NCBI GenBank assembly: GCA_914767715.1
Contig: OU612066.1
Coordinates: 38,726,283-38,786,282 of the forward strand
Source of the DNA: Membranipora membranacea
Taxonomy: Eukaryota; Bryozoa; Gymnolaemata; Cheilostomatida; Membraniporidae
DNA length: 60,000 nt
Reading direction: 5' to 3'
Shown here: one piece after another, positions 12,539 through 45,700 of the stretch
Layout: every line of letters starts with the position of its first letter
Numbering within the stretch: the first letter of the stretch is position 1
The notes under the pieces: generated by a model
Database searches by the model: none
What the model saw: only the letters and a program-made list of their open reading frames with translations
What the model was told of the DNA's origin: nothing
Position numbers and translations under genes: made by a program

Positions 12539-15500
12539 GTGAGTTTTCTCCTTCCCTTTCCTCATAATTTTGATGAGCCAATATGGGTTACCTGATTTAG
12601 CTTAGCGCTTCACTGTTGGGAATAATATACCTCAGAATGATTGCGCCTTCAGACGACATTATGGAACCTTTTATTTCTCCTCGGTTCCTGCTCATCTGTC
12701 CATTCTAACATAAATACTGTCAAAAACAGCGAATCCAGCCAAACCATTCATAATAATATCTCTCCTTATCTACAGGGCATCATTTCTGCCCTCTGCGCTA
12801 AATTCTGTCACACTTGGATCATACTCATCTTGAATAAAAAAACCCACTGCAAATTCTCAAAGTTCTATAGGAGGTAAAGATAAGGTATTCACGTCAGAAT
12901 CTGGTTCTATTGTTCAGTAAATTTAGCTTGTGATCTCAGGCTAAGATGTTTGGCTAGGGTTGGGAGAGGAGGCCCTGTTTATGACAAAACAGAGGGTGGG
13001 CTCTGGGCTGCCCCTAAAGAGGGACGCAAGTTACCCGGAGTCCTCGTACTGAGAGTGTGATACATCCTAGTAAACTAGAATGCATCCTAGAGGTGAGGCC
13101 ATGGTGGACCTCCTAATCGTGAGTGTGCAGCAAGCTGCCAGAAACTGAAACAGGCACTAATCGGCCATTGGCCATGACACTTTGATCTTAGCCAATAGGC
13201 TGAGAAGCGAAGGTTGAGAGAGGAGGCTGATTATGCGGTTTCCATTCTTGTGTTATTGACAATTCTAAGTTGGAGAAGTTGACTGTTTTAGGCAGGTCTG
13301 TTGATGCCTTTGTTCACACTTTTGGGTTCGCTTGGTTTATTTGATGATATCGGTAGATTTTTTCCTAGATAGAAAGTTTTGTAGGAGGGAGGGGTTGCCT
13401 CTTTAACCGGGCTCAAATGAATGCGTGTAATAACTTTGTACATTTTTACTCACAGCAATTTTGTGAGAATGAGCAGACAACTCAATATAAAGATGAAGAG
13501 TCACTTTACACGAATGGTTTGACTTTAAGCTAGATCGATGTGCGGCTAGTAAGACAGGTCACTTAAGACACATTGAAACGGTGTTGGCCTGTTGATATTA
13601 TGATATGTCAAAATATGACACAAATAATCTAATATTTAGCATAGGAATAAAAAATGAGTCTTATGGTTTACATATCATGTTTGCATACAAATGCATTGTA
13701 ATATGTCCAACGATCCAATCACAATCTCTTGGCCAGAAATGGGTAGAGTTGCCTAAAGGAGCCTCGTGAATCGTCACCATAGAGTTATTATATAATAACT
13801 CTATGATCGGCACCCAGCCTGTAAATCGACCATGCTTGTGATAGGCTGATTTTTCACACTGATAACCTAGCGATGTTCCCTGTTTCCCATTTTTGCATAA
13901 CAGAGCATGACAGCATCACTAACTCGGAACAAGTTTCATGATGAGTAGCCGGATTAGGTGACTGGCAACTTCTTATCACATCAATTACTTTTCTTAGATT
14001 TTGACCCTGGAATATCTGTGATGTTGAGAATTTACGACAAAAATCCCAATGGGAAACGTATCTTCAACTTCGCAGAATCAATTATGCGCACTCACTATTT
14101 TTGTTCAATCAAACTCAGCGACAACGCTATAAAACTTGAAGGCTATGCAAATCATACATGACAATCAATTTCCAGCAATCTCGGTTGGTAACGTTTAAAA
14201 TTCTTGAAAAAATGTTTTGCTATAAATAAATGCATAGGTGTTAATTAAAATTTACGGGATGGAGCTATTTATAGCAGCGCTGACCTGGTGACTTAGAAAT
14301 CAATAGTTCTCTAACAGAGGAGACGAAGCAGAGCAGAGAATGATAATTATAATAATCTACAGAAGTTTAGTCACTCAGAATAAGATGGTAGGCGAGTCTG
14401 TCCAGGGATAGAAGGCTCCATTACCGGCTGTGAACTTATTTATTGTTATAGGTTATTTATTCTTATCTAGGACGTTAACCAGGTCTTACCATGCTGTCAT
14501 TACAGAGATATAGATTTACTCTTTTGTTTCAAGCTGCTATTAGAGTCTGTATTTTTCATAAGGAATCTAATTGAAATTATTTACTGCAGTTAATATTGAC
14601 AGATGGAAACCATTGAAAAATGATATTGAGTGTAGTTTGCTATAGGAGGAGGCGCAGGCGACTAAGATGAATAGTACGCCTACTTTCCAGTACGGCTCTC
14701 CTCCATTATGTCATTGCCATGTGGACTTGCTGGTCTTACTTGTTGTTCTCTTTTGATAATCTCAATGTATAATGGTGTCAGCATAAATCTGAGATAAACT
14801 ATAAAACCTTAACAAGTAACACACTAACAAGTAGCAGACTTTATGTAAACATGGAGATGTACATGATGACAGTACAGAATTAGATAATGAAGTTGTTTGC
14901 CCACACCATTGTTATGGAGGAAGACAACTGGACTGCTAAGGTCAAAAATCCCCTACTGAGACACTCCCTGCTAATACAACGTATGGTGCTGATAGCCAAT
15001 AACTCGTTGCTGTTAGTTAATGTCGTTTTTGGAAGAAACATAAAAAAACATTATATTCAGTCATATAGTGATTGGATACTATACAAATCCACCATAAAAA
15101 AATCAGAATGATACGAACATTCGAAACCTGTTTTTTAGGCAGCAGCATAATTGAAAAGGTAATTTGCTGCCTACTGTGCAACTTTGTGTAAGATTCATCA
15201 TCACCATTGCGACCGCCTCGAAAAAATACACAATAATCCACTCTCATCTCATCTCATCTCACTATTCATCCTTCCAATTTCGTAAATTAAGATGCGTTTC
15301 TAGCCACATTTTTGGTAGGCTGCCGCTGGACTAACATATTATTGCAAAATAACAATTGATAAAATTATATACAGGAGTTGTAAACTCTTGTACACCAATA
15401 ATAGCAGTTGTCTTCCTGTTTCCACAAGAGCCTATAGTATTGACCACACCCACTGAATATATTGTTCAAAAAGGACCTTAGTATACTCGGTAACTGAGAA

Positions 15501-16079
15501 AACTAAACGAATACATGATGGTATGATACCCAGAAACCGGAAAGCTATGTTGCTACAAGACTGGAGCGATCACCTAGTTTGTTAATTTTCTGGAAGAAAA
15601 ACTGGCTCATAGGAAAGGATTTGCCTTTTACAGTTATAAACCTTAAACACTGGCAGTAACAATTTCACTGAGAGGGAACAGAAATCTTATCGATTTCAAT
15701 GGATAGAACCCACTGATCCAGTGCAAGTCGAAAGGGCAAGGAACATTGTGTCAATTGTGTTATTATTGTGGTGACCCAAAGTAAGTCTGAGTCATCACCC
15801 TCACACCGCAACTTGTTTTGTCAGTCTTGATTGACTGATTACATCCTGGGCACAAAAGCTTCAATGTTGGGAGAAGAATCACAACCATATGGGATATACT
15901 GATGGTTGCTTCAGGAACTTGTTTGGATGTCAACTCAACTAATATTAAAGGAAATTGAGTTACAAGGAGCACCTGTCTGTGGGCACCTGCAACTTCATCT
16001 TGTAGCATCTTAAGTAGCCTACACTGGATATAAGGCTATAGGATCTTCCAACCAAGCGGTATAGAAGTCCGTCAACATC
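12539..16079. other. Region between the two Galpha first exons
   Basis: No P-loop exon or other supported coding sequence was found. It includes a perfect 28-bp palindrome at 13778-13805. The end of the region is probably the promoter and 5' leader of the Galpha-s exon 1. Confidence 0.4.
13778..13805. repeat. Perfect 28-bp palindrome
   Basis: Each half reads CATAGAGTTATTAT before the dyad centre, with no spacer. The AT-rich core could extrude as a cruciform, and it may be the remnant of a small inverted-repeat element. No target duplication is evident. Confidence 0.8.
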
Positions 16080-36859
<20,780 letters not shown>

Positions 36860-39800
36860 TCACACAAGGCACTGCCGCTGACTACGTCACGCTCTCACAT
36901 AAGGCAGCAGCAGCAGTAGAATGGTCTTCTTATCCACTAACTGGAAACTCTAGCTCAAAAAAACTCCTCCATCTCCAAGTCTCTGACCAATCAATCATTG
37001 TTAGACGAGTGCTCCTGAGCAGCTCCTGAGCAGCGCCTTGGGGGCTCCCCTGTAGCCCCGGCCGCCGGCACCCTGCTTTTAGCAGCACTCTGCTATCAGT
37101 ATTCTCTGTCAGGCTGCAGCTGTCTTGTGAACATAGTATGATATTTTGGAGTTGACCTACCGCCATGCTTCCATACAGTCAATATGGAGTTGTGCCGCTG
37201 CACCATGCTGTACAAAAAACTAGGAGGAAAACTGCTGAACAGTGTTAACTATATAGTATATTTTTAGAACTAAGTTGTCCAACTGTTATGATAGTTAGCG
37301 TGATTATTCAGACTTAGTAGTAGTTGTTATAACCAGGTATACACAGCGTCGGATCGGCAGCGGATACGGCAGCAGCTGCCTCCTCATGTGCTCGAGTCAG
37401 CGCTTTGTGTATCAGACATACTTTTATATTCATCTCACATACTTGGTAAACATAAGTTACTATTATTATATTTTCTGTACAGATTGTTCTGTTTTGCCCT
37501 GCTAGCCTCCTACTGTTGTTACTTTGGTGTATTTTGCTCTTTACTCCTTCTCTAATGGCTTTGATTCGGCAAAATGATCTTCCATACTGGCCTCCTACAG
37601 TCACGGGCTCTGGCCGACGTTTGAAGGTCATACCAATGTCACAGACTACTACTATCTCTCTCAATCATGAAGCTTAAACTGACATCAAAGTCAATGTAAA
37701 TCAAGAGCATCAGAATTTCTTACAAAAATACTGATATTTTCTTCTTTCCACTTGGGTACAGTTACAGTTTTCAGTGATGTCTGTATTATATTTTTGCACA
37801 GCTTAAAGGAGCCGCAGATTAGAAGTCGTTGTTTTACTGTAAAAATCATGTTCGTCGAGTGGCTGATAAATATGTTTTGGTTTTTCTAACTTTATAAAAA
37901 TTATTATTTTGTTACCAACCAGTCAAACTTGTGGTGTTTATTTCTTTGTTCTCGGTAGTTTTGTATTTTGATCGACCCTGTGATTATAATGAAAGATAGC
38001 ACAGGTAGCTCCTCACAAAAGCCACAATATTAAAATCTCGATAAAATCTGATTTTGATCTGTTAGACACCATTTTGTATTCAAACTTTAGCTCTGACGAT
38101 GCCGAAGATTTGATTTATGATGTTTTTTTAACGGGCTTAGAATATCGCTGTCACGGCTGCCAGAGGGGAATGAAACCTCGATTGTTTTCTTTCTTTTTCT
38201 GTTCTTTTTTTTCTAAAATTCTTTCTACTATTTATGTTTGACTGAATTTTCTCCATAATAACGCTCTAGTCAAGCTGAAGAAAGGAATGTGTGGATATGA
38301 TTAGTCCTTTTTGTTAACTACTGGGTAGTTAGTAGTACAAAGGCGCGACGTCGCCGCCGCGTCTCATTGTCTCATTTAGAGGGGACAACTCTCACAGACA
38401 CTTTATATAAAAGGAGGCGCCGTAGACTTATCAATTTCAATGATCTTTCTCACATTACTTTATATTAAAGCCTTCTGGTATTGAAAGGCCATGTTGTCAT
38501 TGTATGGTAGAATTTCTATGGTTGTTTTCTGAGTAATATTACTTATCTTTTTTTTCTGATCATAGACTATACGAAGGCGTACTCTCAGTATGTTTATATA
38601 TTATATATTATTATTATTATTATCTTTATTATATATTCTTGGCCGTATCATCGTACTGCCAACATGATGTCTTTTTCGATGAAATATGAGAACCTGTTAA
38701 AAAATTTTACGATTGTCTTATTTATTTTGAACTCTCGCCACTCAATTTATTTCGAAGACCCCATTGTTAGCTAGCCACACCGCATTATTGTCATCTTAGC
38801 CAAGTGGCTGTTTGACAAGACTAGAGTCATCCTCTATTAGGGAGGGGGTAGGGGCATATCCCACCCTTCCTGTTCCGATTTTCTCTAGTGTTTATAATTT
38901 ACAGTTGTCTTCACATGAAACTGAGTAAAACTGGATGATTGTAGCTGAAGCTGCCTCAATAACCAACAATACAGGCGATCGGATCGTAGCTGCTTATCAT
39001 ATTCCTATGATTTCTATGCTGACTGGCAACTCTTGATTGATTGGGGATGTTTATCATTTAATTCTTAGATGGAGTTTTCGTTGCTTATCATATTCCTATG
39101 ATTTCTATGCTGACTGGCAACTCTTGATTGATTGGGGATGTTTATCATTTAATTCTTAGATGGAGTTTGAGTAGAGTGAAAAGAAAGGCCTGGTTTTCGT
39201 TCTGTCCATTTCAATATATTTCAGAAAACTTAACAGTTGATGGGACGATTAGTCACGACTCGAGAGCAAATTGTAAGCATAGTAATGGGGTGAGTTGTAT
39301 CAGCGAGTAACTTTGCGGCTGTATAATAAGGTGTGTTTGCGGATTGATTTGTCCCAGGAAGCACCGTACTTTACTTCTGGTATTATTACATGTGTGCAAG
39401 GTCAATATAACACTTGGCGATATCCGAGTTGTTCATAGGCCCGGTCTTTTTATTTCTTCAATAATACATAAGAAGCCAGTGGGTTTTGTCACGGTAAATC
39501 TAGACCATTTATTGGCCACCTATTTGATCAATAAGCGCAAATGTGGAACAATGAAACAATATGTGCAGAATTTAGCTGATTAGGTTTATCATAAGGTTTT
39601 ACATGTTTCTCTCTGTATTCGTTACAATGCAGCTTCAAGAATGAAGCCCAGTTATTAGTCAGTATTAATATGTTAATCGTGTGGGGGCGGTGGGTTCACC
39701 CGTACGTATAGCATAGACTGAGACAAAGCATACAATTTATGCATTATATTATTCATAAAAGTGTTCTACAGACAAGTTCATTTACAGAGATTTCAGATGA

Positions 39801-39977
39801 ACAATAAATACTGCTGGGAGTCAGCAGTAAACCAGAATCACAGAGTCGTCTCTCCTGTCTAGTAAGTAAAACATGACATGATGATAATAATGGCTTATGA
39901 AACTTATTCTTTATTTAGGTAAAACATTAAAAACAGTTTTTAAATTTATTTACTGACCTTTTGTCTTCTGTTTGCAG
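36860..39977. other. Intergenic region between Galpha-s and the TIR-TPR gene
   Basis: The first part is the Galpha-s 3' untranslated region. Minus-strand open frames at 36930-37166 and 37314-37664 lack recognisable motifs and paired splice sites, so I do not call them. The region ends in a strong acceptor, TCTTCTGTTTGCAG, at 39977. Confidence 0.4.
38991..39172. repeat. 91-bp tandem duplication
   Basis: Two head-to-tail copies starting about 38991 and 39082 are identical over roughly 87 bp, which implies a recent duplication or an assembly artefact. Confidence 0.92.
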
Positions 39978-40041
39978 AGCTCCACCAAGTCTCAGCACTC
40001 AATTGAGTTGTAGAAACTCAACCAAGTCTCCGAACTCCATC

Positions 40042-42168
40042 ATGTCTCAGCCGTTGGGACTTCACATCTCTGGGTTTGCAAAGTTTATTGAGGATCATCC
40101 AAAAGTTGTGTCTGACGGAATGACAACTTCACAAATCAACCGCCAAATAATTAAGCTGATCACGCACGGTAGCAGCAAGCCATTCATAGACAGCTATACA
40201 AAACTGAAGACTAAGAGTGGCAGACCGCTGGTCGCTCCTGCCACAGTCTTTGTCTCACATGCCTGGAAATATCAGTTTGTAGACATTGTCATGGATGTTT
40301 TGCTGCAGCATTCACAGAAAGAACCGGATGCATATTTCTGGTTTGACTTATTTACAAATGACCAAAACTCTGTAGCTTTCAAAGACTTTGACTGGTTTTG
40401 TAACACCTTCAGGAATTCTATCAAGGATATAGGTCAGGTACTGCTGGTGCTGGCTCCTTGGGATGATCCAATGCCTGTAAAACGCGCCTGGTGTCTCTTT
40501 GAGATTGCAGCCACTATCAACTCTGATGAGGTGAAGTTCTTGGCGAACCTTCCACATTCTGAGATCCGTAACATCATCCCTGCCATGGAGAAAAGTCGTG
40601 ATTGTCTCATCCAAGCTCTCTCAGATATCCAAGCAGAGAACGCCGAGGCCACCTCACAGAAAGACAAAGAGCTCATCTTCGAGGTCATACAGAAAAGTGA
40701 CGGAGGATTCGAGCACGTCAACGAACAAGTGAAGAAAATTCTACGAGAATGGTATATCAGTAGGATCTGTGAATTAGCCAATGACAATCAAAATAGCTGG
40801 GCTCTGATGCTTCGAACTTCGGAGATGATGGGCAAGTTTGGCCTGACAGACATAGCGCTTAAATATGCATTCAAAAGCCTCGGTGTGGCCAGAAACGAGG
40901 GCATTCCAGATCAACAGATGTACCAGATTTACAATGCTGTGGCTATGGCATATCAGTATGTGGCAGACAACTCTAACGCTAATGAATACAGAAAGAAAGC
41001 CTTGGATTTGATGCTCTCCACAGTCGGCGAAAACCATCCAGATGTGGCCGAGTCCTACGGCCACACAGCAGCTATGCTCTACAATCAAGGCGATCTGGAC
41101 AAATCACTAGAGTTTTACCACAAAGCCCTGAAGATAATGATCAATGCACGAGGTCCTGATCACCAAGATGTAGCTGTTCTCTATACCAGAGTGGCTTCAG
41201 TCTACTCAGCTCTTAACAAGAATGATTTGGCAATAGATTATAGCAACAAAGCCATAGAAATCCAAAGAGTAAAACTCGGAGAAAAACACCCGGCCATGGC
41301 ATCCGCTTACATAACCATATCCACGGCCTATCAGTCTATGGGTGAGAAGTTTGAGGAGGCTCTCGAGTACACAAAGAAAGCTTTAGATATTAGAAAGAGT
41401 ACATACGGCGAGCAGCACACCTTGACAGCCAACTGTTATACCAGGATGGCTGATATATTTGCAGAACAAGGTGATGCTGCAAAAGCGCATGAGTATTACC
41501 AGAGAGCGCTTGCGATCAAAACCTCACTATACGGGAAGAGCCACCCAGACTTAGATGGGCTGCATTGTAGCCTGGCCAACATCTACAAAAGTAACGGTGA
41601 GCTAGATAAGGCAATGGAGCACTATGAGAAATCATTGTCACTCAAACAAGCCTTCTTCGGGGAATCACATCCCACAATGCCTGCTCTCTATAACAACATG
41701 GCTGAAGTTTACAGTCTCCGGAAAAACGACGATAAGGCTTTAGAGTTTCAAATCAAGTCTCTCAGCGTAGCAGAGAACTCACTGGGGGCCTATGACCCGC
41801 ACATCATGAGTACATACGACCAAGTGGCCAGGAAGTACCACGCCAAGGGAGATATAGACAAGGCCTTAGAGTATTTTAACAAAGCATTGATCGGACGTAA
41901 AGGTCTGAAGGGTGAGTATCACCCTACTGTGGCAGGTTCGTATCACAATGTCGGTAATATCTACGCTATGAAGGGAGAGGTGGACAAAGCCATAGAGTGT
42001 TACACTAAAGAGATGGAGATACTCGATAAGTTAAACGGAGGCCAGCCACAGAAGATGTACGGACCTATCTATAATAACCTGGCGGCTCTACACCAGTCTA
42101 AAGGTGATACAACCATAGCTCTGCAGTATGCTAAGAAGATTGAAGAGATAGAATCACTATCCAAATAG
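40042..42168 (+). CDS. TIR-like domain plus kinesin-light-chain-type TPR protein
   Basis: From the first ATG the product is 708 aa in one exon. The frame is open upstream to a strong splice acceptor at 39977, so a 5' exon may add a few residues or be untranslated. Residues about 65-175 form a TIR-like domain: FVSHAW (70-75), YFWFDLF, a hydrophobic strand QVLLVLAP and RAWCLFEI (148-155). The WCLFE motif matches the WCLxEL of plant TIR domains, where this Glu is catalytic (here Glu154). Residues about 260-700 contain roughly ten 42-residue TPRs of the kinesin light chain / NPHP3 type, with the recurring pattern GxxHPxxAxxY then GDxxKAxEYYxKAL. There is no NB-ARC/NACHT P-loop, signal peptide or membrane span. 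AATAAA follows at 42248. Function is unproven; a TIR sensor or NAD-cleaving role is inference. Confidence 0.88.
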   Translation: MSQPLGLHISGFAKFIEDHPKVVSDGMTTSQINRQIIKLITHGSSKPFIDSYTKLKTKSGRPLVAPATVFVSHAWKYQFVDIVMDVLLQHSQKEPDAYFWFDLFTNDQNSVAFKDFDWFCNTFRNSIKDIGQVLLVLAPWDDPMPVKRAWCLFEIAATINSDEVKFLANLPHSEIRNIIPAMEKSRDCLIQALSDIQAENAEATSQKDKELIFEVIQKSDGGFEHVNEQVKKILREWYISRICELANDNQNSWALMLRTSEMMGKFGLTDIALKYAFKSLGVARNEGIPDQQMYQIYNAVAMAYQYVADNSNANEYRKKALDLMLSTVGENHPDVAESYGHTAAMLYNQGDLDKSLEFYHKALKIMINARGPDHQDVAVLYTRVASVYSALNKNDLAIDYSNKAIEIQRVKLGEKHPAMASAYITISTAYQSMGEKFEEALEYTKKALDIRKSTYGEQHTLTANCYTRMADIFAEQGDAAKAHEYYQRALAIKTSLYGKSHPDLDGLHCSLANIYKSNGELDKAMEHYEKSLSLKQAFFGESHPTMPALYNNMAEVYSLRKNDDKALEFQIKSLSVAENSLGAYDPHIMSTYDQVARKYHAKGDIDKALEYFNKALIGRKGLKGEYHPTVAGSYHNVGNIYAMKGEVDKAIECYTKEMEILDKLNGGQPQKMYGPIYNNLAALHQSKGDTTIALQYAKKIEEIESLSK

Positions 42169-42795
42169 TGAGAGGCTGAGAATTACACTGAGAGAGCTAA
42201 ACTTTATAGACAGCTTTATAGATTTGTTTTTGTTGTCTATACTATAAAATAAAGTTTATTTTTAGAGATACTTATGTTTGTAGCTGGTTGGCAGTTAGCT
42301 GTTCATTGTGACATCACATACAGCTAACTACAATTAAAAGCTGTCATCTTACTGGACAGACCATTGGTGCACTTTTCTGTATTTTATACTACGCTGATAG
42401 TCAGCCTTCCCTGAGCCTAACATTGTGCTGTTATAACTAGGTGTATAGGCTCCTTTTTGCTCTGTCTTATTTTTTGTTTTGTTGTTGTGATTAAAATTTT
42501 TTGCCTGAAGGATAAAAACTCTTGCATAATATTGGAAGATTGAACATACACATCACAAAGCCACTTGCGTGGGACATACCTAAAGACTAGACATGGTACT
42601 TGTAGAGACTGTTTCACATGAAGAGAGATCAGATGTATTTCAGTTTACTCTCGTATATTGCAGAACTGGTTGTGAAAGTTTGCTACCAAAATAATTCAAT
42701 ATGATTAATTGCATGCACATTTGAAATGTAAAAAATAGAAACTTTGTTATGGCGGCTAGGTTTTCTTATTGACTGTGTCCTTTGGGGTAACATTG
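42169..42795. other. Convergent 3' flanks of the TIR-TPR gene and SEPSECS
   Basis: The two genes converge here. The only site I can point to is the plus-strand poly(A) signal at 42248. No exon is supported. Confidence 0.5.
42248..42253 (+). terminator. Poly(A) signal AATAAA
   Basis: Canonical hexamer 80 bp after the stop codon of the TIR-TPR gene. Confidence 0.7.
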
Positions 42796-45700
42796 TTATG
42801 ACGGCACATCACCTTGACTGTTTTCTCCTGAGCTTTTCTTACTAGAATAAACTTTAGCTAATACTTTGACCAGTCTGACACAGAACGTATCCACATCTGA
42901 TTGTTTCATACCGACCGCTGCGGCCACAGTGAAATAAGGAACGGGATAATCGTTGTGATGTGATCCAAATCCCTGAAATGTATGTCCGTTTATCGTCTTA
43001 CTATCTCTGCCTGTCACGACCCTGACAATCAGAGAAACATAAATTTGTGATACCTTATACATAAAGTAAAAACAAAATCAGGTTTTCTAATGTTTGGCAC
43101 TTGGCAGAGGAGTCACTTTTGGAGATTCATGCACTGGTTCCCTTTCAGAGAACTAATCATAAAACACTACTACATAATTCTCCAGTTAATATGTACAAAG
43201 CTGGAATGCTTTTAAATGTAGTGAGAATTTTAATATTAAACAATATCTTAGTCTGTTGACAGCAGTTATATACCACAATATATGGATAACAAGATTACAG
43301 TATTATTATTGTTATTATTGTATTATATGGATTATTGGCTGTTGTTGTTTTTACCTTAAGCCAGACACGTTTCTTGTGAATAACATGCTCCCTATTTCAG
43401 TCAATTGGTCTTTACTTAGTGTGTTGTTACTCAAAGTCACTCCTGCAAGGTCGAATAGAGTTGTACAAAACAACATGATAGTGAATTGGACCTCAAAAAT
43501 CATTGGCAAGGTGCACATGCAATGTTCTGCCTTTTGACAAATTTATTTTATAAAAATATGGAGAACAATCGCGATAGAATTGTGAGAGTAATTTTAGATT
43601 AAGTCACAAAGGAACAGCTGCTATTATGCTGCTTCCATGTGGAGAAAAGTTGCAGTTGTCTCCGCTTATACATGGAAGATAACTATCATTATAATCACAT
43701 ATAACCCTGTTAGATCGTAGCTGTAAATGACAGAACAACCATACCTAGAGAGATAGGGTTAGATGGAGTGTGTAATGTTCTCTCATTATACTTCTCAGCC
43801 ACTCTGCTCACTTCAGTCTTTAGATAAGAGTACATCTCCTTTCTCTGTTTGAGTAGAGATTTAAATCCCTGAGCACCGAGAGATAACAGAGTGATCAGCA
43901 TATCCAGAGATGGTGTGGCTGAGGCTCTCCCTGTATATGTAAATCAATCAGCCTACTATAATGATGTCATCATGTCAGACACGGCATCACACATAGTAGT
44001 ACTACAGTAACTAAAGTCACTCATAATAAGAACAGAGACCCCATAAATATCTGTATATCCTATCAGTTAGACAGTCAGTTAGACAGTCAGTTAGACAGTC
44101 AGTTAGACAGTCAGTTAGACAGTCAGTTAGACAGTCAGTTAGACAGTCAGTTAGACAGTCAGTTAGACAGTCAGTTAGACAGTCAGTTAGACAGTCAGTT
44201 AGACAGTCAGTTAGACAGTCAGTTAGACAGTCAGTTAGACAGTCAGTTAGACAGTCAGGGAGACAGTCAGGGAGACAGTCAGTTAGACAGTCAGTTAGAC
44301 AGTCAGGGAGACAGTCAGGGAGACAGTCAGGGAGATCTCTCCTCTCATGTCTGTCGCTGTGCTATTCAGGGACAGTCGAGATATGTTGTTTTGAAACACT
44401 CATATTGTTATCAGATAAGGATCTGGGTCGGACAGGTATTGTGTTTTATCCTACCTGGATAAGTTTGACCGATTTTATCGATAAGCGCCGAGTCGAATCC
44501 TGCTATAACAGCTCCCCCTACTGGTACCATATAGTTCTTATCTGCGCTCTGTATGAAGGCGTCTATCCTGCCTTGTTTATGCCCCTGCTGAATGACATGC
44601 ATACACTTAGAGGACTGTACTCCATATGCGTTGTTTATTAGATGAGGTATATTGTACTTATCACACAATGTTGCGATTCCCTCTACACTAAAACAGAGAA
44701 GTGTAGAAGCATGTATATATATAATGTTATCATTTGGTTACTGAATCCTAAATCATCTCAACATGTCTATGCAACGTAACACAGTAAATATTTTAAAGCA
44801 CAAGATAATAATGATATTCCATTCTGTTTTTCTTGTGTAGATTTGTCCACTTAATGTCAATGAGCACACAACTCTCAAATACAAGAATTATACTTTATTG
44901 TCTGTCAGCTAACGTGGATATGGTCAAAACAATTAATCCGACAAACTTACTTGTCGATAGCCCTAGGAGCGAAGCAGCTAGCTGTAGACATCACACAGAG
45001 TATACTATCAGTACCGAGTGATTGTATCTGATGTTCTATAGCTGTGAGATCTGTTACTAACTGATCACCTTCTAATATACTCTCTATAACTACTGCCTCA
45101 TAACCTACAGATCAGAGAATGAGTATATAGAAGATATGATATGAACGCTGCTCATCTAATATCTCTTACTGAACAATAATTGTACCAGAATATTGACTAG
45201 GATTGATCGACAGGTAAACTTAAGAAGCATTGACTTACAAACATGATCCGCCATCAGTAAAAGGGTTGAGCATTTCTACAACTTTCATTACAACAACACA
45301 ACAATTTTAGTTGAATAATATTCAAACATTCTCTCACTAAATATACTTGCACTAAAAACTTTTCTATTACCGTTAGATTTAATCCTATCCAAACTCTTGC
45401 TTGTTCCTTATTTTTTTCTAGCTGTGTAATATTCACCAACCTGCAGTGGCGATTGATTTGAAACAAGACTTCTGATCTATTCGCGGCCACAACACATACT
45501 TAGCCTTCAGTCTATCTGCCCTGAATGTCTGCATACACAATGTCAAGGCCATACCAGTAGCCATGGGAACCACAAAACAAGCCTTGCAGTCAGTAACACC
45601 TGGAACACAAGTAATGGGGAGAGAACGAGTTCATCCATCCATAGTCTGTCTATGACAGTAAGAATTTACACCGATCGAAAAAAACAAGATGCAAGTAGGA

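Noticed and set aside
12198-12581. Minus-strand open frame of 127 residues with hydrophobic stretches
   Set aside because: It is the antisense shadow of the Galpha-type first exon at 12424-12538, which has a proper donor and family resemblance.
36930-37166. Minus-strand open frame of 78 residues in a GC-richer patch
   Set aside because: No motif and no splice support; it lies in the likely Galpha-s 3' flank.
37314-37664. Minus-strand open frame of 116 residues
   Set aside because: No recognisable motif and no convincing splice partners; kept as non-coding.
39961-40041. Start of the TIR-TPR protein at a TTG codon at 39961
   Set aside because: A strong splice acceptor ends at 39977, so these codons are partly intron; the first ATG is at 40042.
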